DNA of 64,000 bases from 40CM-4-69-5 sp036556905 (GTDB lineage Bacteria; Methylomirabilota; Methylomirabilia; Rokubacteriales; CSP1-6): contig DATBIM010000053.1 in assembly GCA_036556905.1 (NCBI GenBank), positions 73,335 through 137,334 on the forward strand, written 5' to 3'. The notes beneath the pieces are model-generated. The model worked only from the letters and a program-made list of their open reading frames with translations, had not been told where the DNA came from and made no database searches. Position numbers and translations under genes: made by a program. This document shows, piece by piece, positions 26,233 to 34,639 of this stretch (the stretch's first letter is position 1; each line of letters starts with the position of its first letter).

Positions 26233-27681
26233 GTGAGGCGATTGACGCTCGCGTTCGCAGTGGTCCTGGTTCTGATGGGGGCGGTTGCGGTGTCGGCCCA
26301 GCAGCCGGCGGCGCCGCCCGCGAGCCCGACGGCGCCGGCCGAGGCGCCCAAGGCCCCGGAGCCGCTCAAGATCGACAAGGGCGACACCGCCTGGGTGCTG
26401 ACGTCGTCCGCCCTCGTGCTGATGATGACGGCGCCAGGGCTGGCGCTGTTCTACGCGGGGATGGTCCGCCAGAAGAACGCCCTGGCGACCCTGATGCACA
26501 GCTTCATCATCGCCGCCCTCATCTCCGTGCAGTGGGTGCTGTGGGGCTATAGCCTGGCCTTCGGGCCTGACAAGGGGGGCATCGTCGGCGGACTGGAGTG
26601 GGTCGGGCTCCGTGGCGTGGGCCTGGAGCCCTTCGAGGCATACTCCAAGACCATCCCCCACCAGGTCTTCATGCTCTTTCAGATGATGTTCGCCATCATC
26701 ACCCCGGCGCTCATCACCGGCACCTTCGCCGAGCGCAAGAAGTTCTCGGCCTTCATCCTGTTCACGCTCCTGTGGGCCACGTTCGTCTACGACCCCCTGG
26801 CCCACTGGGTGTGGGGCGACGGCGGCTGGCTCAAGAAGCTCGGCGCGCTGGACTTCGCCGGCGGCACCGTGGTCCACATCTCCTCGGGTGTCTCAGCGCT
26901 CGTGTGCGCGATCATGATCGGCCGCCGCCGGGGCTTTGGCCACCAACCGATGCAACCCCACAACCTTCCGCTGACCGTGATGGGAGCCGGGTTCCTGTGG
27001 GTCGGCTGGTTCGGCTTCAACGCCGGGAGCGCGCTGGCCGCCGACGGCCTGGCCGCCAGCGCCTTCACGGCCACCAACACCGCGGCCGCGGCGGCCGCCC
27101 TGGGCTGGATGTTCACGGAGTGGATGACGCGGGGCAAGCCCACGGTGTTGGGGGCGGCCTCGGGGGCGGTGGCCGGCCTCGTCGCCATCACCCCGGCCTC
27201 GGGCTTCGTCGGGCCGATCGCTTCGATCATCATCGGCGGGCTGGCCGGCCTTCTCTGCTACAGCGCCTGCAACATCAAGGCTCGCCTGGGGTACGACGAC
27301 TCGCTCGACGTCGTGGGTGTCCACGGCGTGGGGGGAACCTGGGGCGCCATCGCCACCGGGCTCTTCGCGTCCAAGGCCGTCAACGAGGCCGGCGGCGATG
27401 GACTCTTCTACGGCAATCCCGGCCAGCTGTGGACCCAGATCGTGGCGGTGGTGGCCACCTACGCGCTGGCCATCGTGATGACCGCCATCATCCTCAAGGT
27501 CGTGGACATGATGGTCGGGCTTCGGGTCAGTGAGGAAGATGAGGTGGCGGGCCTGGACCTCTCCCAGCACTCGGAGACGGCCTACACGCTGGGGGGCGGT
27601 TCGTACGGAGAGTTTTCGGGCGGCGGCGCCATGTCCGAGGCCATGCGGGCGGCCGAGGCCAAGGTGCGTACCGCCCACTGA
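26233..27681 (+). CDS. amtB: Ammonium transporter
   Basis: 482 aa. A signal-like first helix and a Pro/Ala-rich stretch (AAPPASPTAPAEAPKAPEP) precede the first core helix, then the usual eleven-helix Amt body: LALFYAGMVRQKNALATLMHS, GTVVHISSGVSALV with the first pore His, NAGSALAADG, and VVGVHGVGGTWGAIATGL with the second pore His. The cytoplasmic tail is about 50 residues, ending in a Gly-rich stretch. It moves ammonium inward and is blocked by unmodified GlnK. GTG 26233 has GGAGG about 8 nt upstream; an in-frame TTG at 26227 is less likely. Confidence 0.93.
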   Translation: MRRLTLAFAVVLVLMGAVAVSAQQPAAPPASPTAPAEAPKAPEPLKIDKGDTAWVLTSSALVLMMTAPGLALFYAGMVRQKNALATLMHSFIIAALISVQWVLWGYSLAFGPDKGGIVGGLEWVGLRGVGLEPFEAYSKTIPHQVFMLFQMMFAIITPALITGTFAERKKFSAFILFTLLWATFVYDPLAHWVWGDGGWLKKLGALDFAGGTVVHISSGVSALVCAIMIGRRRGFGHQPMQPHNLPLTVMGAGFLWVGWFGFNAGSALAADGLAASAFTATNTAAAAAALGWMFTEWMTRGKPTVLGAASGAVAGLVAITPASGFVGPIASIIIGGLAGLLCYSACNIKARLGYDDSLDVVGVHGVGGTWGAIATGLFASKAVNEAGGDGLFYGNPGQLWTQIVAVVATYALAIVMTAIILKVVDMMVGLRVSEEDEVAGLDLSQHSETAYTLGGGSYGEFSGGGAMSEAMRAAEAKVRTAH

Positions 27682-27728
27682 GGCCGGGTGCCTTGATTTT
27701 GCCCGGAGAGTTCACTAAGGTAACCGAA

Positions 27729-27754
27729 CCGGCGGCGCCCCACGGTGCCGCCGG
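27729..27754 (+). terminator. Hairpin between amtB and glnA
   Basis: CCGGCGGCGCC (27729-27739) pairs with GGTGCCGCCGG (27744-27754) around CCAC, with one G-U pair. No T-run follows. It may attenuate read-through from glnK-amtB into glnA, or end that transcript. Confidence 0.5.
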
Positions 27755-27793
27755 CTCGGCCTGGCCACAACTCACCGAGAAGAGAGGGATTGC

Positions 27794-29218
27794 ATGACCG
27801 CCAAGGATGTCCTCAAGCTGGCCAAGGAGAAAGGCGCCAAGATCGTCGATCTCCGCTTCATCGACCTGCCCGGGCTCTGGCAGCATTTCTCGATTCCCGT
27901 GTCCGAGCTCAGCGAGGGCATCTTCGAGGACGGACTCGGATTCGATGGCTCGTCGATCCGCGGCTTCCAGACGATCGATGAGTCGGACATGCTGCTGATG
28001 CCCGATCCGGCGTCGGCGACCATGGATCCGTTCACCGCGGCGCCCACGCTGGTGCTGATCTGCAACGTCAAGGATCCGGTGACGGGCAAGCCCTACACGC
28101 GGGACCCGCGCTACGTGGCCCAGAAGGCCGAGGCCTATCTCAAGCGGAGCGGCGTGGCCGACACCGTGTACATCGGGCCGGAGCTGGAGTTCTTCTTCTT
28201 CGACGATGTCCGCTTCGACCAGAGCTACAACTGCGGCTTCTATTACATCGACTCCGAGGCCGGGTTCTGGAATGCCGGCAAGGAGGGCACGCCCGACCGG
28301 CCCAACCTCGGGTACAAGCCGCGGTACAAGCAGGGGTACTTCCCGGTGCCGCCCATGGACAAGTTCCAGGACATCCGCTCGGACATGGTGCTGGCCCTGG
28401 AGAGCGTGGGCGTGCGCGTGGAGGTCCACCACCACGAGGTGGCCACCGCCGGCCAGACGGAAGTCGATATGCGGTACGACACGCTCACCAAGATGGCCGA
28501 CAAGGTCATGTGGTACAAGTACTGCGCCAAAAACACCGCGCGGAAGTGGGGCAAGACGGCCACCTTCATGCCCAAGCCGCTGTTCCAGGACAACGGCTCG
28601 GGGATGCACACGCACCAGTCGCTCTGGAAGAACGGCAAGAACCTCTTCTACGAGCGGGGCGGGTACGCCGACATCTCCAAGACCTGCCTCTATTACATCG
28701 GGGGCATCCTCAAGCACGCGCCGGCGCTGCTCGCGCTGATCGCTCCGTCGACGAACTCCTACAAGCGGCTGGTCCCGGGCTACGAGGCGCCGATCAACCT
28801 CGTCTACAGCCAGCGCAACCGTTCGGCGTGCATCCGCATCCCGATGTACTCCAAGTCGGAAGGGGCCAAGCGCATCGAGTTCCGTACCCCCGACCCGACC
28901 TGCAATCCGTACCTCTCGTTCGCGGCCTGCGTGATGGCCGGGTTGGATGGCATCGCCAACAAGATCGATCCGGGCAAGCCGGTGGACAAAGACCTCTACG
29001 AGCTGCCGCCGGCCGAGCAGAAGAAGATCAAGCAGCTCCCGGGCGCGCTCGACACCGTGCTGGACAATCTCGAGAAGTCGCACGACTGGTTGCTCAAGGG
29101 CGACGTGTTCACGCCCGACCTGATCGAGACGTGGATCGAGTACAAGCGCAAGAACGAGGTCGATCCCATCCGGCTGCGGCCGCATCCCTGGGAGTTCGCG
29201 CTCTACTTCGACATTTAG
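27794..29218 (+). CDS. glnA: Glutamine synthetase, type I
   Basis: 474 aa, the normal GSI length. IFEDGLGFDGSSIRGFQ and IGPELEFFFFDDV are conserved active-site strands; MPKPLFQDNGSGMHTHQSLW is the ATP/glutamate region; the NRSACIRIP segment follows. KDLYELPPAE corresponds to the adenylylation loop (NLYDLPPEE in enterobacteria) and keeps the Tyr, so GlnE-type control is possible. It condenses glutamate and ammonia to glutamine, following AmtB and PII in the same cluster. An AGAGAGGGA element lies 8-14 nt before ATG. Confidence 0.96.
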   Translation: MTAKDVLKLAKEKGAKIVDLRFIDLPGLWQHFSIPVSELSEGIFEDGLGFDGSSIRGFQTIDESDMLLMPDPASATMDPFTAAPTLVLICNVKDPVTGKPYTRDPRYVAQKAEAYLKRSGVADTVYIGPELEFFFFDDVRFDQSYNCGFYYIDSEAGFWNAGKEGTPDRPNLGYKPRYKQGYFPVPPMDKFQDIRSDMVLALESVGVRVEVHHHEVATAGQTEVDMRYDTLTKMADKVMWYKYCAKNTARKWGKTATFMPKPLFQDNGSGMHTHQSLWKNGKNLFYERGGYADISKTCLYYIGGILKHAPALLALIAPSTNSYKRLVPGYEAPINLVYSQRNRSACIRIPMYSKSEGAKRIEFRTPDPTCNPYLSFAACVMAGLDGIANKIDPGKPVDKDLYELPPAEQKKIKQLPGALDTVLDNLEKSHDWLLKGDVFTPDLIETWIEYKRKNEVDPIRLRPHPWEFALYFDI

Positions 29219-29264
29219 ATTGACCGCCGGGGGGCCCGACATGGCCCTCCACCCCCCCAGCCTT

Positions 29265-29294
29265 CGGAGCGGCCCGGCAACCCGGGCCGCTCCG
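29265..29294 (+). terminator. Strong hairpin after glnA
   Basis: A 13-bp perfect stem, arms CGGAGCGGCCCGG (29265-29277) and CCGGGCCGCTCCG (29282-29294), around loop CAAC, 47 bp after the glnA stop. No T-run, as is common in GC-rich genomes. The rest of the 300-bp interval 29219-29518 holds no gene I can support; TACACT at 29498-29503 may be the -10 for the DUF47-PiT operon. Confidence 0.7.
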
Positions 29295-29518
29295 CTATGT
29301 GGGCTCCACCGCGGCGACGTTCTTTTCGACCGCGATCCGGCCTGGCGTGCCGTCCAAATCGGCATCGGCGACGCGCCAGCGCTGATCGCGGCCATCGACG
29401 CCGCGTGGGCCGGCGCCCGCGCGGCCCTCGATGGCGCGCCGCCGCTCGCGCTGCGCAAGCTGTGAGCGCGAGGTAGCGGAGCGCCGACGGTTTCGGGTAC
29501 ACTCGACCCGGACCGGTC

Positions 29519-30136
29519 ATGTTCAATCTCTTCCCGCGGGAAGTCCGGTTCTACGATCTCTTCGAACAGCAGGCCCAGCACATTCAGCACGCGGCTGGCC
29601 TCCTGCACGACCTCGTGCACAACTTCATGGATGCCCGGGTCAAGCTCCACGCCATCAAGGAGGTCGAGCACCAGGGCGACCAGATCACCCACGAGGTCGT
29701 CCGCCGCCTCAACACCACCTTCATCACGCCCCTGGACCGCGAGGACATTCACGCCCTGGCCAGCCGGCTCGACGACGTCCTGGACTACATCGAGGCCGCC
29801 GCCGAACGGCTGGTGGTGTACCGGATCAAGGAACCCACCGCGGCGTCCCGGGCCATGGCGCAGGTCATCGTGGATATCGCCCGCGCCACGGACCGCGCCG
29901 TCCGGTGCCTGCGCACCATGGACCCCGGCTTTCACGAGCAGGCGGTCGAGGTTAACCGCCTGGAGAACAGCGCCGACAACCTCTTGCGCGACAGCCTCGC
30001 CGAGCTCTTCGAGCAGCAGGCCGATCCCATCGAAGTCATCAAGTGGAAGGAGATCTACGAGACGATGGAGATCGTCACCGACCGCTGCGAGGACGTCGTG
30101 AACGTCATCGAGGGCATTATTCTCAAGATGGCCTGA
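29519..30136 (+). CDS. DUF47/PhoU-like phosphate transport regulator
   Basis: 205 aa, all-helical. LFPREVRFYDLFEQQAQHIQHA, VEHQGDQITHEVVRRLNTTFITPLD and EDIHALASRLDDVLDYIEAAA are the DUF47 hallmarks, a family related to PhoU with metal-binding E/D-rich helices. DUF47 genes almost always precede PiT transporters, as here: the stop and the next ATG share one base (TGATG). It probably modulates the transporter by direct contact. Confidence 0.9.
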   Translation: MFNLFPREVRFYDLFEQQAQHIQHAAGLLHDLVHNFMDARVKLHAIKEVEHQGDQITHEVVRRLNTTFITPLDREDIHALASRLDDVLDYIEAAAERLVVYRIKEPTAASRAMAQVIVDIARATDRAVRCLRTMDPGFHEQAVEVNRLENSADNLLRDSLAELFEQQADPIEVIKWKEIYETMEIVTDRCEDVVNVIEGIILKMA

Positions 30137-31119
30137 TGGAGTCGTCTCTCGCCCTGGTCCTGCTGCTGGTCCTGGCCGCCGAGTTCGTGAATGGTTGGAC
30201 CGACGCCCCCAACTCCATCGCCACCGTCGTCTCGACCCGCGTGCTCACTCCACTGCAGGCCCTGATCATGGCCAGCGTCCTCAACATCGTTGGCGCCATG
30301 TCGGGCACGGCGGTCGCCGCCACCATCGGCAAGGGGATCATCGACCCCAGCGACGTCCATCTGGGCACGGTCGCGGCGGCCATGGTGGCTATCGTGCTGT
30401 GGAGCACGCTGGCCTGGTACTACGGGCTGCCGACCAGCGAAAGCCACGCCCTGGTGGCCGGGCTCAGCGGCGCGGCGCTGGCTACGGCCGGCGCCGGCGC
30501 CCTCATCTGGGACGGCTGGCAGAAAGTCCTCATCGGGCTGCTGTTCTCCACCTTCCTGGGGTTCGTGGCGGGCCTGGCCCTCACTCTCGCCATCTACTGG
30601 ACGTTCCGGCAGGCGCGGGCCGGCTCCGTACGCCGGATGTTCGGCCGGCTGCAGATCCTGTCCTCGGCCTTCATGGCCTTCAGCCACGGCTCCAACGACG
30701 GCCAGAAGTTTATTGGTGCCTTCACGCTTGCCCTGGTGCTGGGCGGCATGCTCCCCAGGTTCGAGGTTTCCCTGTGGGTCATCCTCCTCTGTGCGGTCAC
30801 GATGGGAGTCGGCACGGCGATCGGCGGGTGGCGTATCGTCAAGACCATGGGCCTCAAAGTGACGAAGCTCGACCCGGTGCACGGCTTCGCCGCCGAGACG
30901 GCGGCGGCCAGCGTCATCGAGCTGGCCTCGCGGCTGGGAATCCCGGTGAGCACGACCCACACGATCAGCACCGCCATCATGGGAGTGGGCTCGACGCGCC
31001 GACTGTCCGCCGTCCGCTGGGGCGTCGGTCGGGAGATCGTCATCGCCTGGATCCTGACCTTCCCGGTATGCGGTTTCATCGCCTGGGCCGTGGCCAAGGC
31101 CTTCGCGCTTCTTCGCTGA
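30136..31119 (+). CDS. pit: PiT-family inorganic phosphate transporter
   Basis: 327 aa with about ten hydrophobic segments. The two inverted PiT repeats show as FVNGWTDAPNSIATVVSTRVL near the N-terminus and FSHGSNDGQKFIGAFTLAL plus IPVSTTHTISTAIMGVG in the second half. It is the low-affinity, metal-phosphate/H+ or Na+ coupled transporter of the inner membrane, complementing the high-affinity Pst system at 54-61 kb. Coupled to the DUF47 gene. Confidence 0.92.
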   Translation: MESSLALVLLLVLAAEFVNGWTDAPNSIATVVSTRVLTPLQALIMASVLNIVGAMSGTAVAATIGKGIIDPSDVHLGTVAAAMVAIVLWSTLAWYYGLPTSESHALVAGLSGAALATAGAGALIWDGWQKVLIGLLFSTFLGFVAGLALTLAIYWTFRQARAGSVRRMFGRLQILSSAFMAFSHGSNDGQKFIGAFTLALVLGGMLPRFEVSLWVILLCAVTMGVGTAIGGWRIVKTMGLKVTKLDPVHGFAAETAAASVIELASRLGIPVSTTHTISTAIMGVGSTRRLSAVRWGVGREIVIAWILTFPVCGFIAWAVAKAFALLR

Positions 31120-31127
31120 CCGTGCGC

Positions 31128-31133
31128 TAGAGT
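31128..31133 (+). promoter_or_regulatory. -10 element before the PhoB-like gene
   Basis: TAGAGT lies 6 nt before ATG 31140 in the 20-bp gap after pit. No Shine-Dalgarno fits, so a leaderless transcript for the two-component pair is plausible. Confidence 0.45.
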
Positions 31134-31139
31134 TGCGGC

Positions 31140-31826
31140 ATGGCCCAGAACGTCCTGGTGGTCGAGGACGAGACCGACATTCGCAACCTCGTCGTCTTCC
31201 ACCTCGCCCGGGAGGGCTACCGATGCCGGACCGCCGCCACCGGCACCCAGGCATTGCAGGAGGTGCGGGGGCAGCTGCCCGATCTCATCGTGCTCGACCT
31301 CATGCTGCCCGAGACGGATGGCCTCGAAGTGTGCCGACGGGTACGCGCCGATCCCGTTTCGGCGGCAGTGCCGATCATCATGCTGACGGCCAAGGCCGAT
31401 GAGGTCGACCGCGTGGTGGGGCTGGAGATGGGCGCCGACGACTATCTGGTCAAGCCCTTCTCGCCCAAGGAACTCGTCGCGCGCGTGCGGGCCGTGCTGC
31501 GCCGGGCCCGCGTGACGGTTCCCACCCCCACGCTCCGCGTCGGGGCCCTCGTGCTGGACGCGGCCCGCCACACGGTCGCCGTCGAGGGCCGAGCCGTCGT
31601 CCTGACCCCCAAAGAGTTCGACCTGTTGCAGGCGCTCATGGAGGCCGCCGGTCGGGTACTCTCGCGCGAGCATCTGCTCGACCGGGTATGGGGGTACGCT
31701 CGGGCCGACGAGATCGAATCGCGGACGGTCGACGTCCACGTGCGCCGCCTGCGGGCCAAGCTCGGGGATGAGGGCCGGCGCATCGCCACCGTGAAGGGTG
31801 TCGGCTACCGTCTGGAGGCGGAGTAG
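31140..31826 (+). CDS. PhoB/OmpR-type response regulator
   Basis: 228 aa. REC domain: NVLVVEDETDIRNLV, acceptor Asp in IVLDLMLPETDG, Lys in DYLVKPFSP. Winged-helix domain: LTPKEFDLLQALMEAAGRVLS and the recognition helix region ESRTVDVHVRRLRAKLGDEG. Followed after 4 bp by its PhoR-like kinase. Being beside the PiT system it may be the PhoB that reads the Pho boxes at 41-55 kb, but a second regulator of this type lies at 53.7 kb. Confidence 0.9.
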   Translation: MAQNVLVVEDETDIRNLVVFHLAREGYRCRTAATGTQALQEVRGQLPDLIVLDLMLPETDGLEVCRRVRADPVSAAVPIIMLTAKADEVDRVVGLEMGADDYLVKPFSPKELVARVRAVLRRARVTVPTPTLRVGALVLDAARHTVAVEGRAVVLTPKEFDLLQALMEAAGRVLSREHLLDRVWGYARADEIESRTVDVHVRRLRAKLGDEGRRIATVKGVGYRLEAE

Positions 31827-31830
31827 TCCC

Positions 31831-33639
31831 GTGTCGGTGAGCCTGATTCATCTCCTTCGCAAGCGCATCGCGGTCAAGCTGACGCTCACTCTCGTCGGGT
31901 TCGTGGCCATCGCGCTCCTGATCGCCGGCCTCTACTTCAACCGGACGCTGCAGCGCCTGGCCGTCGAGGGGCTGGAGGCCCGCCTGACGACCGCGGCCCA
32001 GCTCCTCCACGACGAGGTCCGGGCCCTGCTGGCGCGGACGGCGCCGCCCGAGGAGATCCAGGCCTTCGCGGTTCAGGCCGGGCAGGCCAGCGACTTCAGA
32101 GTCACCGTGATCACACCCGACGGCCGGGTGGTGGCGGACTCCCAGCTCCGGCTTCGCGATCTGGCCTGGGTGGACAACCACCGTGGTCGGCCTGAGGTGG
32201 AAGCCGCCCTGGCGGGTCGCCGGGGTCGCGACCTCCGTCGCAGCGCCACGATCGACTCGCCGCTGCTCTACGTGGCGGTGCCCATCCGCGACGACGGACG
32301 GATCATGGGCGTGGTGAGGACCGCTCTTCCCCTCGGCGTCGTCACCTCATCGCACGCGGCGATCCACCGGGCGCTGCTGCTGGGCGGCCTGGTCGCCCTG
32401 GGCGTGGCCTTCGGGATCGGGCTCTTCGTCGCGCACCGGGTGACCCGCCCGGTGATTCAGATGCAGTCGGTGGCCCGGGCCATGAGCGAGGAGGACTTTT
32501 CGGTCCGGGCGCCCATCCGCTCGCCCGACGAGATCGGCCAGCTCGGCCGGGCCCTGAACGTGATGGCGACGAGCCTGCAAGACAAGCTCGAGGACCTCCA
32601 GCACGAGCGGGCCAAGACCGCGGCGATCCTCGACAGCATGGTCGAAGGGGTCATCGCCGTCGACGGGCAGGATCATCTTCTGCTCAGCAACGAACGGGCC
32701 CGCGTCATCCTGGGAGTCGGGCGGGGGCGGGAGGAGGGCAAGCCGTTCCTCGAGGTCGTCCGCAACGTGGATCTGCACGGGCTGTTGCGCCAGGCCCGGG
32801 CGACCGGCCAGGGGGTACTGACGACCCGGGAGTTCATCATGCCCGGGTTCATGGAGCGGCGCCTTCAAGTGAACGCGGTGCCGCTGCGTCTGGGCGCCGA
32901 CGAGATCGGTGTCGTGATCGTGCTCCACGACGTCACCGAGCTCAGGCGTCTCGAGCAGGTCCGCACCGAGTTCATCGCCAACGTCTCCCACGAGCTGCGG
33001 ACCCCGCTCACGGCCATCCAGGGGTATCTGGAGACGCTGCTCAGCGGGGCCCTCGAGGATCGGGCACATGCCCGCCGGTTTCTGGAGATCGTGGCCCGGC
33101 ACACCGAGCGGCTGGGCCGGCTGCTGAACGATCTCACCGATCTCTCCAACATCGAGCTGGGAAAGGTCAGCCTGCGGATCGAGCCGACGGTGCTCGGCGA
33201 GGTCGTGGACTCCGTGATCGGAATCATCCGGCCCCGCGCCCACAGCGGCGGCGTCAGGCTGGAGGCGGCGCTGCCGCCCGACGTCCCACCGGTGAAGGCC
33301 GATCGCGACCGGCTGGCCCAGATCCTCATCAACCTCGTCGACAACGCCGTGAAGTACACGCCGGCCGGCGGTCAGGTGACCGTGACGGCTGACGTCACGC
33401 CGGGAGAAATGGTAGAGATCGCGGTGCGTGACACCGGCGTGGGGATCCCGGCCGCGGACCTGCCCCGGATCACCGAGCGTTTTTATCGGGTGGACAAGGC
33501 CCGCTCGCGCGAGCTCGGGGGTACCGGGCTCGGGCTGGCCATCGTCAAGCACCTCGTCATCGCGCACGCCGGGGAGCTTCGCATCACCAGCGAGGTCGAC
33601 AAGGGAACGATCGTCCGCTTCACACTCCCCGCCGCCTGA
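31831..33639 (+). CDS. PhoR-like sensor histidine kinase
   Basis: 602 aa. TM1 near residues 16-38 (LTLTLVGFVAIALLIAGLYF), a periplasmic sensor of about 135 residues, TM2 near 180-202 (LLLGGLVALGVAFGIGLFV), HAMP, a PAS domain (ILDSMVEGVIAVDGQDHLLLS), HisKA with His 387 in IANVSHELRTPLTAIQGYLETLL, and HATPase (NLVDNAVKYTP, RDTGVGIP, GGTGLGLAIVKHL). The extra periplasmic domain makes it longer than E. coli PhoR, as in many non-enteric bacteria. Start GTG 31831, 4 bp after the regulator stop. Confidence 0.9.
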   Translation: MSVSLIHLLRKRIAVKLTLTLVGFVAIALLIAGLYFNRTLQRLAVEGLEARLTTAAQLLHDEVRALLARTAPPEEIQAFAVQAGQASDFRVTVITPDGRVVADSQLRLRDLAWVDNHRGRPEVEAALAGRRGRDLRRSATIDSPLLYVAVPIRDDGRIMGVVRTALPLGVVTSSHAAIHRALLLGGLVALGVAFGIGLFVAHRVTRPVIQMQSVARAMSEEDFSVRAPIRSPDEIGQLGRALNVMATSLQDKLEDLQHERAKTAAILDSMVEGVIAVDGQDHLLLSNERARVILGVGRGREEGKPFLEVVRNVDLHGLLRQARATGQGVLTTREFIMPGFMERRLQVNAVPLRLGADEIGVVIVLHDVTELRRLEQVRTEFIANVSHELRTPLTAIQGYLETLLSGALEDRAHARRFLEIVARHTERLGRLLNDLTDLSNIELGKVSLRIEPTVLGEVVDSVIGIIRPRAHSGGVRLEAALPPDVPPVKADRDRLAQILINLVDNAVKYTPAGGQVTVTADVTPGEMVEIAVRDTGVGIPAADLPRITERFYRVDKARSRELGGTGLGLAIVKHLVIAHAGELRITSEVDKGTIVRFTLPAA

Positions 33640-33685
33640 ATGGGGTAGACTCTGGCGGCGCGGACCCGACTGCGAGGAGGAGCCC

Positions 33686-34099
33686 ATGGGTGAGACGGTT
33701 AGCCTGGTGAACTACTACTACGTGATGGCCCCGGACCGACCCGGCGAGGCCTCCCGGATGCTCGACCATCTCAGGAAGGCCGGGGTCAACCTGCTGGCCT
33801 TCACGGGGTTCCCCAAGGGCAAGCAGGCCCAGCTCGATTTCGTGCCGGCTGACGCCGCGGCCTTCCAAGCCGCGGCCAGGCAGGCGAAGTGGAAGCTGAC
33901 CGGCCCCAAGAAGGGCTTCCTGATCCAGGGTGACGACCGCATCGGCGCGGTGGCCGATCTGCTGGGCAAGCTGGCCGCCGCCAAGATCAACGTCACCGCC
34001 ACCGACGCCCTCTGTGCCGGCAGCGGCCGCTACGCGGTCCTGCTCTGGGTCAAGCCGCGCGACGTCAAGCGCGCGGCCCAGGCGCTGGGTGCCGGCTGA
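33686..34099 (+). CDS. ACT-domain protein
   Basis: 137 aa. The first half begins NYYYVMAPDRPGEASRMLDHL and the second half GDDRIGAVADLLGKLAAAKINVTAT; both are ACT-like beta-alpha-beta halves that bind small ligands such as amino acids. No catalytic domain is attached, so it is a stand-alone sensor or regulator. GAGGAGG at 33674-33680 sets ATG 33686; TAGACT at 33646-33651 may be its -10. A strong hairpin follows. Confidence 0.75.
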   Translation: MGETVSLVNYYYVMAPDRPGEASRMLDHLRKAGVNLLAFTGFPKGKQAQLDFVPADAAAFQAAARQAKWKLTGPKKGFLIQGDDRIGAVADLLGKLAAAKINVTATDALCAGSGRYAVLLWVKPRDVKRAAQALGAG

Positions 34100-34103
34100 G
34101 TAG

Positions 34104-34132
34104 TTGGAGGGGGGTGAGACACCCCCCTCCAA
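34104..34132. terminator. Bidirectional terminator hairpin
   Basis: Perfect 13-bp stem: TTGGAGGGGGGTG (34104-34116), loop AGA, CACCCCCCTCCAA (34120-34132). It lies between the convergent ACT gene (ends 34099) and the HAD gene (ends 34175) and could serve both. Confidence 0.75.
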
Positions 34133-34174
34133 CCCTCCCCCATTTCGCGCGGGGCGCGACCACCACGCCTCCCA

Positions 34175-34639
34175 TCACCAGCCGAAGAAGTCGCAGGCCC
34201 ACGCGAAGCGTCCGATCCCCGCCAGCGCCGCTGCCTCCCGGTCCTTGTCGGAGTCACCGACGTGCAGGGACGCCGTCAGGTCCACACCGTACCGGCGCGC
34301 CAGCTCGAGGAACATGCCGGGCTGGGGCTTGCGGCAGCGGCAGCCATCGGCGTCGACGTGAGGGCACACGCGCCAATCCGTGAAGGGTCGACCGAGCTGC
34401 TCGTTGGCCCAGACGAAGCGGCGTAAGACCTCCGCCTCGCTGATCTCGCGCCGCCCGATGCGCGCCTGGTTCGAGACGATGAAGCAGTGGTCGAAGCGGG
34501 ACCGCTCCCGGGCCAGCACGGAGGCGACGCCAGGCATCAGGACCGGGTTGCCGGCGGCATCTACGACGGTTCGGTGGTCTCGGGCCCGGGCCAGGGTGCC
34601 GCCCCAATCGAGAAAGAGCGCCGGGGGCCCGGCTGTCAT
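34175..34639 (-). CDS. HAD-IIIA-type phosphatase
   Basis: 154 aa. Motif I reads ALFLDWGGTLARAR: the second Asp of DxD is replaced by Gly (DWGGT), as in some HAD members with altered chemistry. FIVSNQARIG is motif II, CRCRKPQPGMF holds the motif III Lys and a CPH...CRC zinc-like site typical of the GmhB histidinol/heptose phosphatase group, and LHVGDSDKDREAA is motif IV. The missing second Asp weakens a simple phosphatase call. It overlaps the P-type ATPase gene by 4 bp. Confidence 0.75.
   Translation of the reverse strand: MTAGPPALFLDWGGTLARARDHRTVVDAAGNPVLMPGVASVLARERSRFDHCFIVSNQARIGRREISEAEVLRRFVWANEQLGRPFTDWRVCPHVDADGCRCRKPQPGMFLELARRYGVDLTASLHVGDSDKDREAAALAGIGRFAWACDFFGW

Noticed and set aside
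29220..29465. Possible small gene of about 80 codons after glnA
   Set aside because: It runs through the 13-bp terminator hairpin and has no ribosome binding site or recognisable motif.
27527..29935. Long open frame antisense to glnA
   Set aside because: Fully explained by the codon bias of glnA and the DUF47 gene on the other strand.
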